From: Echria macrotheca
Taxonomy: Eukaryota; Ascomycota; Sordariomycetes; Sordariales; Schizotheciaceae
Direction: 5' to 3'
NCBI GenBank assembly: GCA_030411725.1
Contig: MU839848.1
Location: 248,001 to 312,000 of the forward strand
Length of the DNA: 64,000 nt
Made by a program: the position numbers and the translations under genes. A model generated the notes under the pieces. That model was not told the origin of the DNA and made no database searches. It was given only the letters and a program-made list of their open reading frames with translations. Of this stretch, positions 1 through 12,543 are shown piece after piece. The first letter of the stretch is position 1. Each line of letters opens with the position of its first letter.

Positions 1-41
1 GGAGCTGATCTCACTTCCTCGCCCCGAGTGGACGACTGATC

Positions 42-3000
42 ATGGCCCTGGATTTGGGCATGAAACTGCCAAAGGGCTTTGTCAAGAACACACAGGAAAT
101 CTACGACGAAATCGCCAGCTATGACGTTGTCCCGCCTGAAAAAATTCTTAGGTATTGGAATGGTATGTCTACCGGCATCTCGTCGGACACCGGAAGTCCG
201 GCACTAACCGCTGGGTTAGTCTACACGACGACTTCCCGCAGGCTGGTAGATCCCACTGCCTACCGGCTTGAGCATTTCTGGTGGCATGTCTGGGGAAGTG
301 ACCGACGCTTGCTGAGCGGACGAAAGCTAGCAGCGCTTTTCAAGGAGGTCTCGATCGGGCCGACGTTCGTGCTGCTCAGAAGTCCAGCTGACCGCTATGA
401 AGGGCCTTCGGTAAAATCTGTCAGTGGAAGCTTGGATATCTGACTAACTCCCACTAGATACCTCGCGCGACGCGGCGAGAGGTTGGGAGTCTCGATTCGG
501 AACCGGGCCAAAACATCAAGAAACTGCCTCCCTCCTCAGCCCGACCTCCTCTACTGCCTCCGATTCTGAAGAAGCCTAGCGTCCCTTCAATGTCACGGCC
601 ATGGCCACGAGCAACTATGAGTTTCACCTCGTCGGTCAAGACCTCTACTGGAGATGCAGCCTCAAGGCCAGTCGAAACCTCTGCTGGAGATCCAATGATT
701 CGTCCGACTCTCAAGAAGGCTAGGGACCGTTCAATGCCGCGGCCACGAAGAACTATGAGTTCTCCTACGGTCAAGACCTTTGCTAGAGATCCAGCAATTC
801 GTCCGGCGCTCAAGAATGCTAGGGAATCTTCAATGTTGCGGCCACGAAGAACTATGAGTTCTCCTACGGTCAACACCTCTGCTAGAGATCCCACCGCAAT
901 CACAGTCAAAACCTCGACCAGAGATGCAGCCACAAGGCCGGTCGAAGCCTCTGTTGGAGATCCAGCAATTCGTCCGACGCTTAAGAAGGCTAGGGACCCT
1001 TCAATATCGCGGCCACGAAGAACTATGAGTTCTCCTACGCCTACAAAGACGGTCAAGACCTCTGCTAAAGACCCCATGGTAAAGACAGTTAAGACTACTA
1101 AAGATCCAGCCGCAAAACCGGCCGAGACCTCTGCTGGGGATCCAGTACTTCGTCCGATTCTGAAGAAGGCTAGTAGCTCTTCAATGTCGCGGCCACGAGC
1201 AACTATGAGTTTTGCCTCGCCGGTCAAGACGTCTGCTAAAGACCCCATCGCAGTGACAGTTAAGACCTCAACTAAAGATCCAGCTCCAAGGCCGACTGAG
1301 ACCTCTGCTGGAGATGCAGCACTTCGTCTGATTCGCAAGAAGGCTAATGACCTTTTAACGTCGCAGCTTCGACAAGTAGTTATGGGATTTGCCACGGTTA
1401 AAAAGATGGACGAGAACTCTGCTCAAGGTCCCATCGCAAAGACAGTCAAGACCTCTACTAAAGATGCAGCCCCGAGGCCAGCCGAAACCTCTGCTAGGGA
1501 TCCAGCTGCAAGGCCGATCGAGTCCTCTGCTGTAGATGCAGCACTTCGTCCGACTCCCAAGAAGGCTAGGGACCCGTTAATATCACAGCTACGACAGTTG
1601 ATTATGGGTTTTACCACAGCCAAAAAGCCGGACGAGACCTCTGCTCAAGATCCCATCGCAAAGTCAGTCAAGACCCCTACTAAAGATGCGGCACTTCGTC
1701 CGATTCCCAAGAAGGCTAGGGACCCTTTAATATCAGAGCTACGACAAGTAGTTATGGGGTTTGCCACGGCTAAAAAGATGGACGAGACCTCTGCTCAAAA
1801 TCCCATCTCAAAAACAGTCAAGACCCCGACTAAAGATACAGCCCGGAGGCCGACCAAATCTTCTGCTGGGGATGCAGCACCTCGTCCGACTCCCAAGAAG
1901 GCTGGGGACCCTTTAATTCTGCAACTACGACGAGCAGTCATGGGTTTTGTCACGCCCAAAAAGCCGGCCGAGACCCCAGCCGAGGCCCCGGCCAGAGATC
2001 CAGGACTTCCCAAGATGACGAGAATGCCCGAGACAGGGGTGAAGAAAGCTCGGTTTTTCTTCGAACCGGGGATACCGAAGTTCACGTTGAATGCATCCAA
2101 GCCAGAGGTAATGCGTCTCAACGTACGGGCGAACCGAGGGAAGACGGCCCCGATTGACATACCCGGTAGATGGGAGAGGAATTTTTGGCGGTGCCTTAGG
2201 AAGACACCCGGTTTCACCGTACGCAGAGTAGGAGGGGGAAGCGCCTCCACCTCAGATTCAGAGTCATCCTCCACAGACCTGTCAGACTCGGCCCTTGAAG
2301 CCCTGCCAAGGTTCCCAGACGACGTCCCGTCCTCAGAGCGCTTTCCAAAGATGCCAATAAATCGGTCACCGCTCAAGATCCAAAAAGATGGGAAGACTTC
2401 CCGTCTCACTTCGCTTCTCAAGTCTTCTGACATGGAACCGAAGCTGCCTCCGGATACCAGTTTTAAAGCGCCTGCGCATCATCCCTGGCTGCGATGGCCG
2501 CCGATCCCGTCATCACCGATAAAGAGAGCTACACAGAGAGGTGGATTTGCGTCTTCGACCGCTTTCTTTAATCTACGGCCGGTGATTTCGCGAAGAGAAA
2601 GCTGGGCTGGTTCAGATGAAGAAGCTAGTGGTTCAGATGAAGAGGTTACTGGTTCAGATGAAGAAGCTAGTGGTTCAGATGAAGAAGCTACTGGCTCAGA
2701 TGAAGAGGTTACTGGTTCAGATGCAAAAGCTACGTCGTCGCCATTCCCGCCAACTCCGACACCGATGAAGAGCCCGACTAGGAGCGCTTCGCCGAGTAGG
2801 TCCCCGTCTTCAGATCCCTCTCTCTGGTCCAAGAATCCCTTGGCCGCAAAAAGACAGCGGGCTGCCATGGAGTTCTTTGGTCCGGCGCCGAAACACGAAA
2901 ACTCGCCGGGAAGCGCGGCGGTTTCGTCCTCAGAGAGGGAACGTTCCGTGAAGGCAGTTTAGAAGACCCCAGCGCCACCCCCTCTGAGGACTCTGAGGAG

Positions 3001-4162
3001 GCGTGCCGCCATGCAGAACATTCGGAACATTTGGAGCAAACCGGAAAGTCAGCCTAGAGTCGCCGAGTGGCCGCCACGGCGAAAGTCGCTAGCGAAAACC
3101 TCTATGAGTGAATTTCTCGAAGTACTGAAAGGCGAGCCCACAACAGAAGGCGACATATACCCATTATACCCAACCCGCCCTCGGTTCCTCATTAGAGTGC
3201 GCAAGCGAGTGGCCGGTGAGGACACAACGCGCCCTCAGTGGCGAGGGAGACAGCCTCCGGCACCGCGCTTTCCGGAAGATGAGTTGCCTCCCTTCCAACC
3301 ACGACGGGTCAACGTGACGGTGCCGCAGGAATTATTCGCAGGGCGTCTTCCCTCGCGGAATCACGGTACTAGTCTTGGATCACCGGCCTTGATAGCGCCG
3401 ACGGTGGTGGCTATGACTGCGACCGAGGCCGTGGGCACGATCGACTCGTTTAGAGAAAGAGTCTCGGCAGTCCCGATCGTCAGGGAGCCGGCCGTACCCC
3501 GTGCTCCGCCGTTGCCGTCGGTGCTTGATCCCCACTTCAGGCCCACACCGCGCAACCCTACGCCGCGGATTCCGTTTGGGCGGGTTATGAGTGAGCTAAA
3601 AATCCTGCTGGATCCGGCCTGGGAACGGAACCCGCCGTTGCCGTTGCCGTCGGTGCTCGATCGCCTCCTCAGATTCACGCGGCGCGACCCTGCGCCGCGG
3701 ATTGCGTCTGCGGAGCCCGCAAGCGAGACAACTCCCCTGCTGGAGCGGTCTAGCAAAGTGAGATACAAGACACTGCCCAGCGGGTTATCTATCGTGACAG
3801 AGCACCTCGAGGAACGGAAACAGAATCCGTCGCCGACAGATCCCGAGATGACGCTAAGTTCCGTGGCAAAGCGGGCCAGGGAAGGGTCGGCCATGGTGGC
3901 CAACGGACGGCATCCGGTGTTGACGAAGCCCGTGGAGATCCCCGAGCCAACTTCCCCGGAGAAGCGGGCCGAGGAACGGCAGAGAAGGAGATGGGCTGCG
4001 GGGCCCGACCCGATGCTTCGGACGCTGGAACGGGTCAGGAAGCGGAAAAACGACTGGAAGAAGGAGGAAGAAGAAGAGCTGAAGAAGTATGTAGAAGCGA
4101 TAAAGAAAGGAAGAAGAAGAAGAATGAAGAGGAAGATGAAGATTGACGAGGAAGAAGGATGA
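42..4162 (+). CDS. Repeat-rich, probably disordered hypothetical protein
   Basis: Function not recognised. Proposed exons are 42-162, 220-410, 458-2947 and 3017-4162, giving about 1,315 residues. Intron 1 (163-219, GTATGT, CTAAC, TTAG) and intron 2 (411-457, GTAAAA, CTAAC, CTAG) are canonical, and an in-frame stop at 6-8 supports the ATG at 42. The N-terminal ~90 residues are compact, with a YRLEHFWWHVWGSDRR segment that I recall, without being able to check, from conserved hypothetical proteins of Pezizomycotina. The rest is Ser/Pro/Lys-rich and contains nine copies of a PILKK-type motif and a six-copy GSDEEAS-like acidic repeat, ending in a Lys/Glu-rich tail. A TAG at 2960-2962 interrupts an otherwise continuous frame. 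The third intron proposed here (2948-3016, 69 nt, GTGAAG...CATGCAG) removes it; otherwise the protein ends at 2962 (938 residues). The gene is convergent with the next one. Exons 1-3 are fairly sure; the last junction is uncertain. Confidence 0.65.
560..2010 (+). repeat. Nine-copy degenerate tandem repeat inside the coding region
   Basis: Within exon 3 of the left-edge gene a block starting PILKK / RPTLKKARDPS recurs about nine times, with units of roughly 33-75 codons. Copies 1-5 continue as S-x-R-P-R-x-T-M-S, while copies 6-9 continue as SQLRQ-x-x-MGF. Linkers are variants of KTSAKDP and ETSAGDP. The two subclasses lie in separate blocks, which suggests stepwise duplication. The repeats also keep antisense frames open, producing long but meaningless reverse ORFs. 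Confidence 0.8.
2609..2734 (+). repeat. Six-copy 21-bp repeat encoding GSDEEAS-like heptads
   Basis: Six head-to-tail 21-bp units encode GSDEEAS, GSDEEVT, GSDEEAS, GSDEEAT, GSDEEVT and GSDAKAT. Each Ser-Asp-Glu-Glu resembles a casein kinase 2 site, although that is inference. Copy number is likely to vary between strains. Confidence 0.85.
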
Positions 4163-4836
4163 GCGTTGCGTTCGAAGACGTCGTCCGGGTGTTGGACCGG
4201 CATTGTTTTGGGGAATTTCTTTTTTTTTCTCCAGCGGGTATGAAACATGTGGATAGACGACAGCGTTTTTGTTTGGCATTTGCATTTTGCATTTGCATTC
4301 AGCGGCGGCGCTATACGGAATAGAATACATGCATTGGGAGGAGGAGGGTTTAGAACTATTGCTTCGCGGCGAGCCCCTCCCCCCTTTTTCTATCTTCATA
4401 ATTTAATGGTTAGTTTGTATAATTCATGACACATGACGATTCTGGAGTAGTGGGTTTGTTGTCGAGAGGTTTTCACTGTTCAAAAACTCAAGGGATGGCG
4501 TATTCCATCGACACTCTCTGGAACCCTACAGACGACAATACAACTACCACAGTAGATCTGCTGGTACGACGGCATACCCGCCGATCGACCAACGGCTTTT
4601 GCAGGGGCTCATATGCAAATCGGATCAGCTGTTTAGACTGACTTGCGGGCGTCGCCTGGATGGTCGATCACTGGTCCGACCCGATAGATTCACGGGACAA
4701 CAGAGAAAACTCACGTGCAGCGCCACCTCCAAATCAACGTAATCCCAAGTACCCGGACAGTGATTGTACAATTGATGTTACAGAACATTATGCGGTGCTA
4801 ATACATGTACCGATGGGTGTGTGCTAAAAGCCAACT
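4163..4836. other. Convergent intergenic region, probable 3' UTRs
   Basis: This stretch separates two genes that converge on it. It is more AT-rich than its flanks, with T-rich runs near 4211-4230 and 4385-4430. I see no supported gene. Short frames here have no recognisable domain or splice structure. Confidence 0.6.
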
Positions 4837-7800
4837 TTACTGCCCCCCAGTCTTCCAAACTCCGATGCCTCCAGACTTCCTCCTGAGCGCCCCTGGCCGC
4901 CCCGGTTCAGCCAGTGATTTCTTCAGCCGGTTCCCCAAGCTCAACCTCGCCGCCGAAATCGGCTCGTCGCCCGTCGGTGGCGGCTTACCACCAGAGAACC
5001 CGGCAACCTCCCAGTCATCGCCGACATCACCGTCTCCGTGCCTCGCCTTGGTTGTGTTTGTTCGTTTCATGCTCGACTTTCCCCTTTCTTCCAGCTCCCC
5101 GCCGTACTTAGCCAGGTCGGCTGGCACAGACTTCCTCCTCTGCCTCGTTCCGCCCCTGAGAGGCGATGCTGCCCTTCGTCTCTTATCCGATGGGATGCCC
5201 GCCCTCATCTTGGCCACGGCCATCGCCGCCTGGAGAGCTGGCCAGCTTTCGACCTGGCCATTATCGGCCTCCTCAACACAGTTGCATTCGTCGCCAGCCG
5301 GGCATTCCGTTTCCCCCATCGCGTGCCATTCAGCCAGGCACGACTCGTGCGAAGCGCAGCCACAGTTCAAGCACGGCGGGTATAGCGCGTCGACGGGCTC
5401 GAGACAATAGACGCAGCATAACTGCGTCTGCGGCGTCTTAGTCGCATGCGTCTGACATCGCTGACAGAACCCGACGGCGCCGCCAACTTGGCCGTTGGTT
5501 GCCCGGCTGTACTCAACCGGGTCAAGTTGGATCTCGTGTATACGGCACATGCCGGTCACGTCTAAACCGCGGCCTGACGCGAGAAGGGCTTGGAATTGCT
5601 CCTTGCGACCGCCAAACGTCGCCGTGGGCGATGTCGTACCGGCACTGTGCGGATGTGTCACGTCTGCTGATGGGTAGGGGTCATGATAGCTGCCGTCAAT
5701 CGTGCCGCTTTGGAAGCTCGACCCGACATCCCCCTTGAGCACGTTGAACTTCAGTATCTCCAGACGGGAGAGCGGTTGACCCCACATCTGAAGCATCTCA
5801 GCGTACGCATACCGGTAACTTGAGTACAGCTGGCCCCGACTCGGGTCCAGTAGCGGCGTGGACATCCATCCGTCGTCGTCGAAGAGGCCTTGGTTTTCTG
5901 GAACGCATGACACAGCTAGCGGGACCATGGACATTAGCTCCTCCCGCCGGTACTCATCGTCCGAGAGAGAAGTTCGCGCCGTGCCAGGCGTATCAGGGGC
6001 GCCAAATACAGTAGACGTGCCCCATGTGATGTTGCTCGGCGCTAAATTACTGAGCAGTGTCTCGGCAGGGCTGGGCCGTTTCCTTGGAAATTCTGGTGGA
6101 GACCCGGAGACGATGCCGGCAAGAGTCCGTGGCAGGCTCGCGGCGATTGTGGCGGCCACCGTCGAGTTGGACCGGTGGAATGTGCGATTACTCGGCGAGG
6201 TGGACAGGCTCTGCGTCTGGTCCATCTCTCGGAGATGCTCGCGTCCACCTTTGGGAGGTGTCTCTCCGCACGAATATGAATTAGATCCCGGCTCTATCAG
6301 AGCTGTTGTAACCTCGTCGGAGCCCTGCGAGTCCGAGTACATGGCCGGTGTGTGTGCTGTCCTCGGCGTCGTGACGGCAGAACTGGCATGGCTGCGGTAG
6401 GTGACGTTCCACATGGCAGGGTCCGTGGGGAAATAGTCGAGAGAGAACGACGGCGCTTTCATCGGAAGCGGCGTCTCCGGTTGCGTCAGATGGGACTCGG
6501 CGTACGCCACCCCATCCTCTGTCGAGGCATCCCCAAAGATGCAGGTAAGCATAGCGAGCATCTGGATATCGGCCACGTTCTCGAAATACCGGAAAAGGTC
6601 ATTTATCAAGTCGTGGGCCAGCGGATGAAAGCCCCATCGAACCCTGCCACAGAGATTGCTATCCAAGGCCGCGGCTTGGCTTCCCTCATCGTCTTCTTTG
6701 GCTCTGGCGACGGCCTCCTTGGCAATGACTAGGACTGATTCTCCTCTTCTGTGCTGCTCATGCAGCTCGAGAGGGATGTTCTTTTGCAGTAAAAGAGCGG
6801 CATACTTCCACACGTGGACAAGATCGGGGTAGCCGTACTTTTCTGCGACCGAGGCGTTGTGGGTACATACATCTGCCCCGTCTCCAAAAATAGCGTACTC
6901 CTGGGCGAACTGTTTCTTTGACGGCAGCTCCCCTCGTAGGTCATGGATGGAAATCGTGTTCTTCGGCTTACCCGGCTTCTTCCGGCTCGTGCCAGTGCCG
7001 GTACCAGTGCCGGCCCCGGTACCGCCGCCGCTGGAACGTACGGAATCATTAGCGCTCCAAGTCTTCCGGAAATTGCGGCCTGTCTGGTACCACAGAATCC
7101 TGTGCACGGTGGTGGGCTCGGAGTCGCTGGATGAAGTCGAGTCAGAGTCATCTGAGCCGCCGGAAGGGTCGTCTGTCGCTGACGTCTCATCGAATCGCTG
7201 CTTTGGTGGCGGTGAGTTCGCAGCAAGACGGCCAAACCCGGCAAAGTTTGGCTCTCCTTTCTGTCGCTCCCGGTATGTCTCCGGGTTGGGTACCGCAAAC
7301 AGAGCCCTCGTCCTTTCTTTTTCTTCCCTGGTCGGGAAGAAGCACACAAGCCTGCCGTCATGGGTGAATCGCCCTCCACAATATCTTGGAAGCGGCGGTA
7401 CAACGACGCGCTGGGTAGAAGCGAGGGTTGCTGTAGGGTCCAGCTCCGTGCTCCCGCTCAGTTCCTGCGACATGGAGGCCGAGCCTCCGGCGCGGAGATC
7501 ATGATCATCATCCTCACTAGAGCTTTCATCGGCGAGTGCGTCGAGCTCATCGTCCAGGTCGCGCACATTTTTGAAGAAGGTGGTGCTGGTCTCGAGGTCC
7601 GTTTCCCCAAGTAAATATGTAAAGGCGAACTCGAGGCAGTTCTGTTTCCTCTTCAGAAACCGCGCGGCAAGCTCCTGCAGTTCTTGTTCGATTTTTTTGT
7701 GTGTCTCCTCGGGCATAAATGAGCTCTTCTCAACTACAAACCGGGGCGCCTTGCTCTTTGGGTAGCTTGTCGGGATATCGACCTTGACCTTGATGAAGAT

Positions 7801-9477
7801 TGTCTCCTTGTTGACGCCCCATGGTCCCTTGAGCGAGGCATTCAGCGACAAAGCATCCATGTCGATGTTCTCCCAGCTGACGTTGGGGAGCTTGTTGCTG
7901 ATTCGAAGAAACTCATCCTGGATCGTCTCAGGTTCACCCCAACTGTCCTCATAACCGGGGCTGAACATGCTGGAGTCCTTGGATCCAGACCGTAGAGCTA
8001 CATCTGGGCTCGGTTTCCGTTTCGACATGGTAATACCCTTCATCCATCCTATCTGAAGCTGGCTCTTATCCATGTCTTTTCCGGAACGCTTGTTGGCCTT
8101 CATCGATGTGCTTCTCCACGTTGGGCCGACACGGCGTAGCCGTGAGTGTAGGCCCAGGCTCAGGGCGCTGGAGCGATGTTGACCGCCACTCCCCGGTCTT
8201 GGGTCGCTCATGGTGGCATTGCGTCTATCTCGATGCACGCTGTCGTCCACGGTCCTGAATGTTTTGTAGGTCGCGCCTTTGCGGGTGATAGTCAGGTTCT
8301 TTCGGACTGGAGTACCGCGGACGTAGCCGACAGACTCCAACACCTTTGCATCCACCTTGTGCAGTCGCAGCTCGTTATCCTCCCCCCAGGACACCAACTG
8401 GAAGTCGCGGTTATCGAGGCCGTCGTGGGTCACCCCACCCCGACTCCTCCAGAGAAATTCTTTCACTTTGTGATTACCATGGCCTTCGAAAACGGCGACG
8501 GGATTCACCGCTCCGTCGACGGGGATATGGGGCGCGGTCCGACGATCATATAAGTATAGATTTCCGGGTTCATTCTGAGGCATCGCGAGAAGTCCCCAGC
8601 CGAACGGAGTGTGGCGCGCCCTCCATACGGGGAAGCTGGTTCGGATGACTCTCTCGGGCAGCTGGTCACATTTGGCGTAATCCCAGAACTTGATGCTCTT
8701 GTCCAACGAACACGTGACTAGGCCAGTAGATCTGGTACGATTCCAGTCGAGACCGTAGATCTTGGACGTATGGGCGCTTATGGTTTTTAGTGGTTCTGCC
8801 GCCTTCCTATTGTCCCAGATATGCAGCCAGCGGTCGTGCGAAGAGGCCAAGATATTGGGATCCTGCCGGTTGTACTTGACCTGGGTAGCGCCAGCAAACC
8901 AGTCGCAGAATGTCAACGCCGGCTGTCTGGGCCGCCTCAGGTCCCAGCAATGAACATAGCCATCAACGGCACATGTGGCGAGGAAGTCTGGATGGTGTGC
9001 CGAGAAGTTGATGTCGGTGATCGCTCGGCTATGAGCCTGAAGGGAATGCTCGATGGCCCCGGACGGGGAGTCATCACGCAGGTTGAGATTCCATACCAAG
9101 CACCTATGATTGGCAGTGGAGGCAACCCAATAGTCCCGGGCGGCGAATGGTGACCACTGGACATCGACAACGAGCCATGGAAGACCATGACTGCTTAACC
9201 GACGGGGCGGGCTCCATGGCGAGTCAAGGTCGATGATGGCGAGACCCTCGGGACTAGTCGCAACTTAGTAACTACTTTAATTGTGAGTAAGGTAGCTGGG
9301 AATGGGTTCTCACGATGCAAGCGCGACATCACGACCTGAGGGCGAGATGGTAGCCGAACCCACCAGCCCATCGACGTGGATAGTTCCATCGGCATCGAAG
9401 CTCTCACTGTCGAAGGCCGACTTGATCGACTTGCCCCGCTTGGGAGTGTCTGAAGGGCGACCGAATGAAGACGGCAT
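4837..9477 (-). CDS. mtc5: Mtc5/Sea3 (WDR59-like) SEACAT/GATOR2 subunit
   Basis: Likely a subunit of SEACAT (GATOR2 in animals), which acts at the vacuole and antagonises the SEACIT/GATOR1 GAP to keep TORC1 active. Exons 9477-9314 and 9253-4837 with a 60-nt intron (GTGAGA...CTAG) give 1,526 residues. The ATG at 9477 is chosen because the same frame further upstream has only a GTG at 9555. WD40 blades fill about residues 30-400 (HSRAITDINFSAHHPD, GLDWNRTRSTG). An RWD domain lies at about 498-605, and a Cys-rich zinc module at about 1316-1380 (CQRCQ, CCVYC, CLNCG, CNC). The order WD40-RWD-zinc is the WDR59 architecture; WDR24 lacks RWD. A Gly/Thr tract and acidic Ser-rich linkers separate the domains. 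It is divergent from ubc13. Family assignment is firm; the role is inferred from yeast and animals. Confidence 0.92.
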
Positions 9478-10176
9478 GATCAGGACGCCGGTCAGGGAGG
9501 GCCATCCATGTGTTGCAGCATTGCGCGACCCGGATCCGGAGCCAGCGGCCGGCACGGAGGCCTGAGATGCGCGGCTTTCAGTGGCTCCGTCGCCGAAACT
9601 CAGCGATGCCTCTTTTCAAGAAGTTGGGTTTGATGGCTTATTGGATGGGATATTCACTCGGTGAAATGGTAGTCTGAGGCAACGAAGACTGATCGACCAC
9701 TATGTGCCGGAGGATTGCGTCGCACATCGGTTCTCTGTGTCTTTGCTGCCAAGTTGCACTGCAAAGGGACCTGGCTATGTTAAGCTTCAACAGCTTCTGC
9801 TCATCTGCTTGCCCAGCTTCTGGAATGAGTTTGATGGTCCGTGCGCTTATCGGAACTGATTGGGCATCGCATCATGCCGCCCCTTTGGCTTTTGCCTTTC
9901 TTTCCAAACACCCGTCCACTTGTGACGTCCAGGTCATTCAGACATCGGAGTTGAAAAGCGCGCGTGATAACTTCGAGTATCGAATTTGATCTCCTGCCCT
10001 CGCTGAAGAGACTTCGAACCGGTTCCCGCGCATCCTTCATCGTCCCTCCCCATCGCTACCCCTCCTTTTTGCGTTCAGCCCGACAAGGCAGCTCTCCTGC
10101 CTTTGGATTGCTGCACAGGCGTTGCGCCGTTCGAACGAATTTCTCTTACCGATAAGCCCTTCAAAAATAGTCGACC
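9478..10176. promoter_or_regulatory. Shared divergent promoter region of mtc5 and ubc13
   Basis: About 700 bp lie between two divergent start codons, so both core promoters and 5' UTRs must sit here. The part next to ubc13 (about 10000-10176) is pyrimidine-rich, as is common in leaders of filamentous fungi. I see no clear TATA box and no RNA gene. Confidence 0.5.
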
Positions 10177-10792
10177 ATGGCCCTTCCCAAGAGGATCATA
10201 AAGGAAACGGAGCGTCTGCTTGCCGAGCCGTATGCTGCCAAACCCAGTCGTGGAAGTGGCGGAACTAACATTCGACGGCATTAGGGTCCCCGGCATCAGC
10301 GCAATTCCCCACGAAGAGAACCTCCGATACTTTGATGTCGAAATCCATGGTCCTTCGCAGTCGCCGTACGAAGGTAATGACCGACTGTCGACACTCGCGA
10401 GCAACTGGAAATGCTCACTATGTGATAGGGGGCGTGTTCAAGCTGGAGCTGTTCCTTCCTGACGATTACCCCATGACACCGCCCAAGATTCGATTTCTGA
10501 CAAAGATATACCACCCCAACGTCGACAAGCTGGGCCGCATTTGTTTGGATGTCCTGAAGAGTGAGTTCCTCTGAGCCCCGCGGCCCACAGCAGTTTGTGC
10601 TAACACACATCAGACAACTGGTCACCCGCCCTCCAGATCCGAACCATTCTTCTATCTATCCAAGCACTCCTCGGTGCCCCCAACCCAGATGACCCGCTCG
10701 CTCCAGATGTCGCCAAGATATGGAAAGAGGACGAAGCTGCCGCCATCGCCACAGCGAAAGAGTGGACTCAGAAGCACGCTGTCCCCAAGTAA
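10177..10792 (+). CDS. ubc13: Ubiquitin-conjugating enzyme E2 Ubc13 (UBE2N)
   Basis: E2 enzyme that, with the inactive variant Mms2/Uev1, builds Lys63-linked ubiquitin chains, including on PCNA in error-free post-replication repair. Exons 10177-10229, 10285-10373, 10429-10560 and 10614-10792 give 150 residues, the usual size. The three introns are 53-55 nt with standard ends (GTATGC...TTAG, GTAATG...ATAG, GTGAGT...CAG), and every junction keeps frame. The protein begins [14 protein letters not shown] and has the HPN motif followed by the catalytic Cys at about residue 86 in GRICLDVLK. The C-terminal part ([17 protein letters not shown], then NPDDPLA) is nearly invariant in Ubc13. Without splicing only fragments are visible. 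Identification is very secure; partner and pathway come from the family. Confidence 0.97.
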
Positions 10793-12543
10793 CAAGATTT
10801 GTTCGTCCTCTTGACATTGAGGGCATTTTCTCAGTAAGGAGAGTGACCTTGGCGGCGTTGGGGCGCAAGGAAACCTGCATCGACAGTGTGCCGGTAAAGG
10901 TTTAGACGCAGGGTGGCATACACTACGGCGGGAGGTGATGGGGGCGCTGATAGGGGGGGTATCCAAGCGGAGCAACTCTATGTTTGTTGATACCGATCTC
11001 GCGGTATCATCGATGAACGAGGGTCTTTGATATTTGAGCGAACAATGCCAGCTCGGGTGATATCGTAGCTAGAGGTCCTTGTGCCCTGGGCTGTCTTGCA
11101 ACCCCAGCAAGGCATGAATCTAAGGGGGACTGATGGGTCGTGGTGTATGGAAGCGATGACTTGGGTTACCAAGGTATTGGTTTGCCGTTGGGAACAGCCA
11201 TAGACTAGTCGGTTTGCTGAAGTGATCTATTACAGAAATGCTTGGTGACAAACCTGTACATCCATATCTGTACTCCGCTTCGTATAACTAACACTTTAGA
11301 AGCATACTCCCTGTACTTGCCCATGTCGGCATGCTTGTTATCAGTGGCCGTGGCTGCGTTTGTGCATCCTGGGGTGCAGCAAAGAGAGCGACCGGGACTG
11401 CAAAAGGCAGATGGCGATCTTGGTGCATCCAGCCTGCATGATGCGCCTCCACCTTTTCGATTTCACGCCAAGCATCGAACCAAAAAGCGAGGGCATGCTC
11501 CCGGGTTTGCAAGACGTTTCACTCTGAGTAACCAACAGCGGGAAGCGGGACGAGGGGTGTGCGAAACGCCAGGTTCGCTCAAGCAGGTGGCGGGAGCCGA
11601 GAATTCCTCCGCATAGATTATAGTGAACCCTCTCGGGGTTGCATTTGGCGCTGGGAGGGGCCGAATGCCTCTGCCGGATCCCCAACTCACCGGCCAGCTC
11701 CAGTCCAGATCCGCTCCGCAAGACCTCCGCCTCCGGCCGGACGGTGAGCGGACTCTGACACGCCAATGAAATCATCAGTCCTTCCCAAACGGGGAGATGT
11801 CGAGCTTCATGTGGATTTGACGACAGCTGCCACCGGCGGGCAGTCGGCCTGGTCCCTGGAACTCAGGGTGTTGGACCGCGCCAATCCAAAAGGGACTTAG
11901 CGCAGTATTGGCCCTTGCACCACGCGGGTTGAAAAAAGTCCCGTTCTGGATGGCAGCTCCCGTTGCAGCAGGTCTGGGGCAGGAGCTGTTGTGTCCTTCC
12001 CTCCCCCGTACCTTCGACCACCCTGCTCCGGCCTTTCTGCTCCACCTCTCCTTCGCGGTTTGCCAACACGCTTTGCATCCGCCGTTGCTTCGTTTTCCTG
12101 TCTTTCTTCGCATGCGCCGAGGGTGAAACTATTCGTTCGGTCCTGCCTTCTGCCAATTGCAAGATTTTGGCGTGTTACATCGGTACTTCCCCTTGTCACG
12201 GCCGAGCGCCGTTGATCGACCCGTTCCCCTTCACCCAACCCTTCTTGGCCGGCTCCAGCCCAGCCCCTCGGAGTCCCAAGCCACCTGCACTTCTTAAGCG
12301 CGTGCGTCTGTAGCTCTAGGACTACTCCTCAGTTCTGGCGTCCACTGCCTCACTCGCAAGTCTTCGTTTTTGACTCGAGTCCGTCCCAATTTCAACCGTG
12401 CGGCAGACATTTCAAGGCGATCTCGTCGCCCGTCCCCTTCACTCGGCCCTCCCGCGCTCGGACGATTGGTCATCCCTTCCCCGCCGACTCCCAGCTGCCT
12501 CTCAACTACGAAAAATCAATAATCATCAGAGTTGCGCGAGAAA
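10793..12543. other. Intergenic region with the probable long leader of the next gene
   Basis: This holds the 3' end of ubc13 and the promoter and 5' UTR of the gene at 12544. From about 11990 to 12520 the + strand is markedly C/T-rich, typical of a long fungal 5' leader. Overlapping short frames on both strands show no domain, no consistent codon bias and no convincing splice chain. I found no tRNA. Confidence 0.5.

Noticed and set aside
454..1395. Long antisense ORF (313 codons) opposite the repeat-rich gene
   Set aside because: It exists because the tandem repeats avoid antisense stops; its own Val/Gly/Ser-rich repeats mirror the sense repeats, and the sense strand has real introns and a conserved N-terminus.
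3361..4248. Antisense ORF of 295 codons opposite the end of the first gene
   Set aside because: Ser/Phe/Leu low-complexity product generated by the complement of the Glu/Lys-rich tail; no splice or domain support.
9303..9565. + strand ORF over the first exon of mtc5
   Set aside because: The minus strand here codes a first exon that splices in frame to the WD40 protein and matches the expected Mtc5 start, so the + frame is a shadow.
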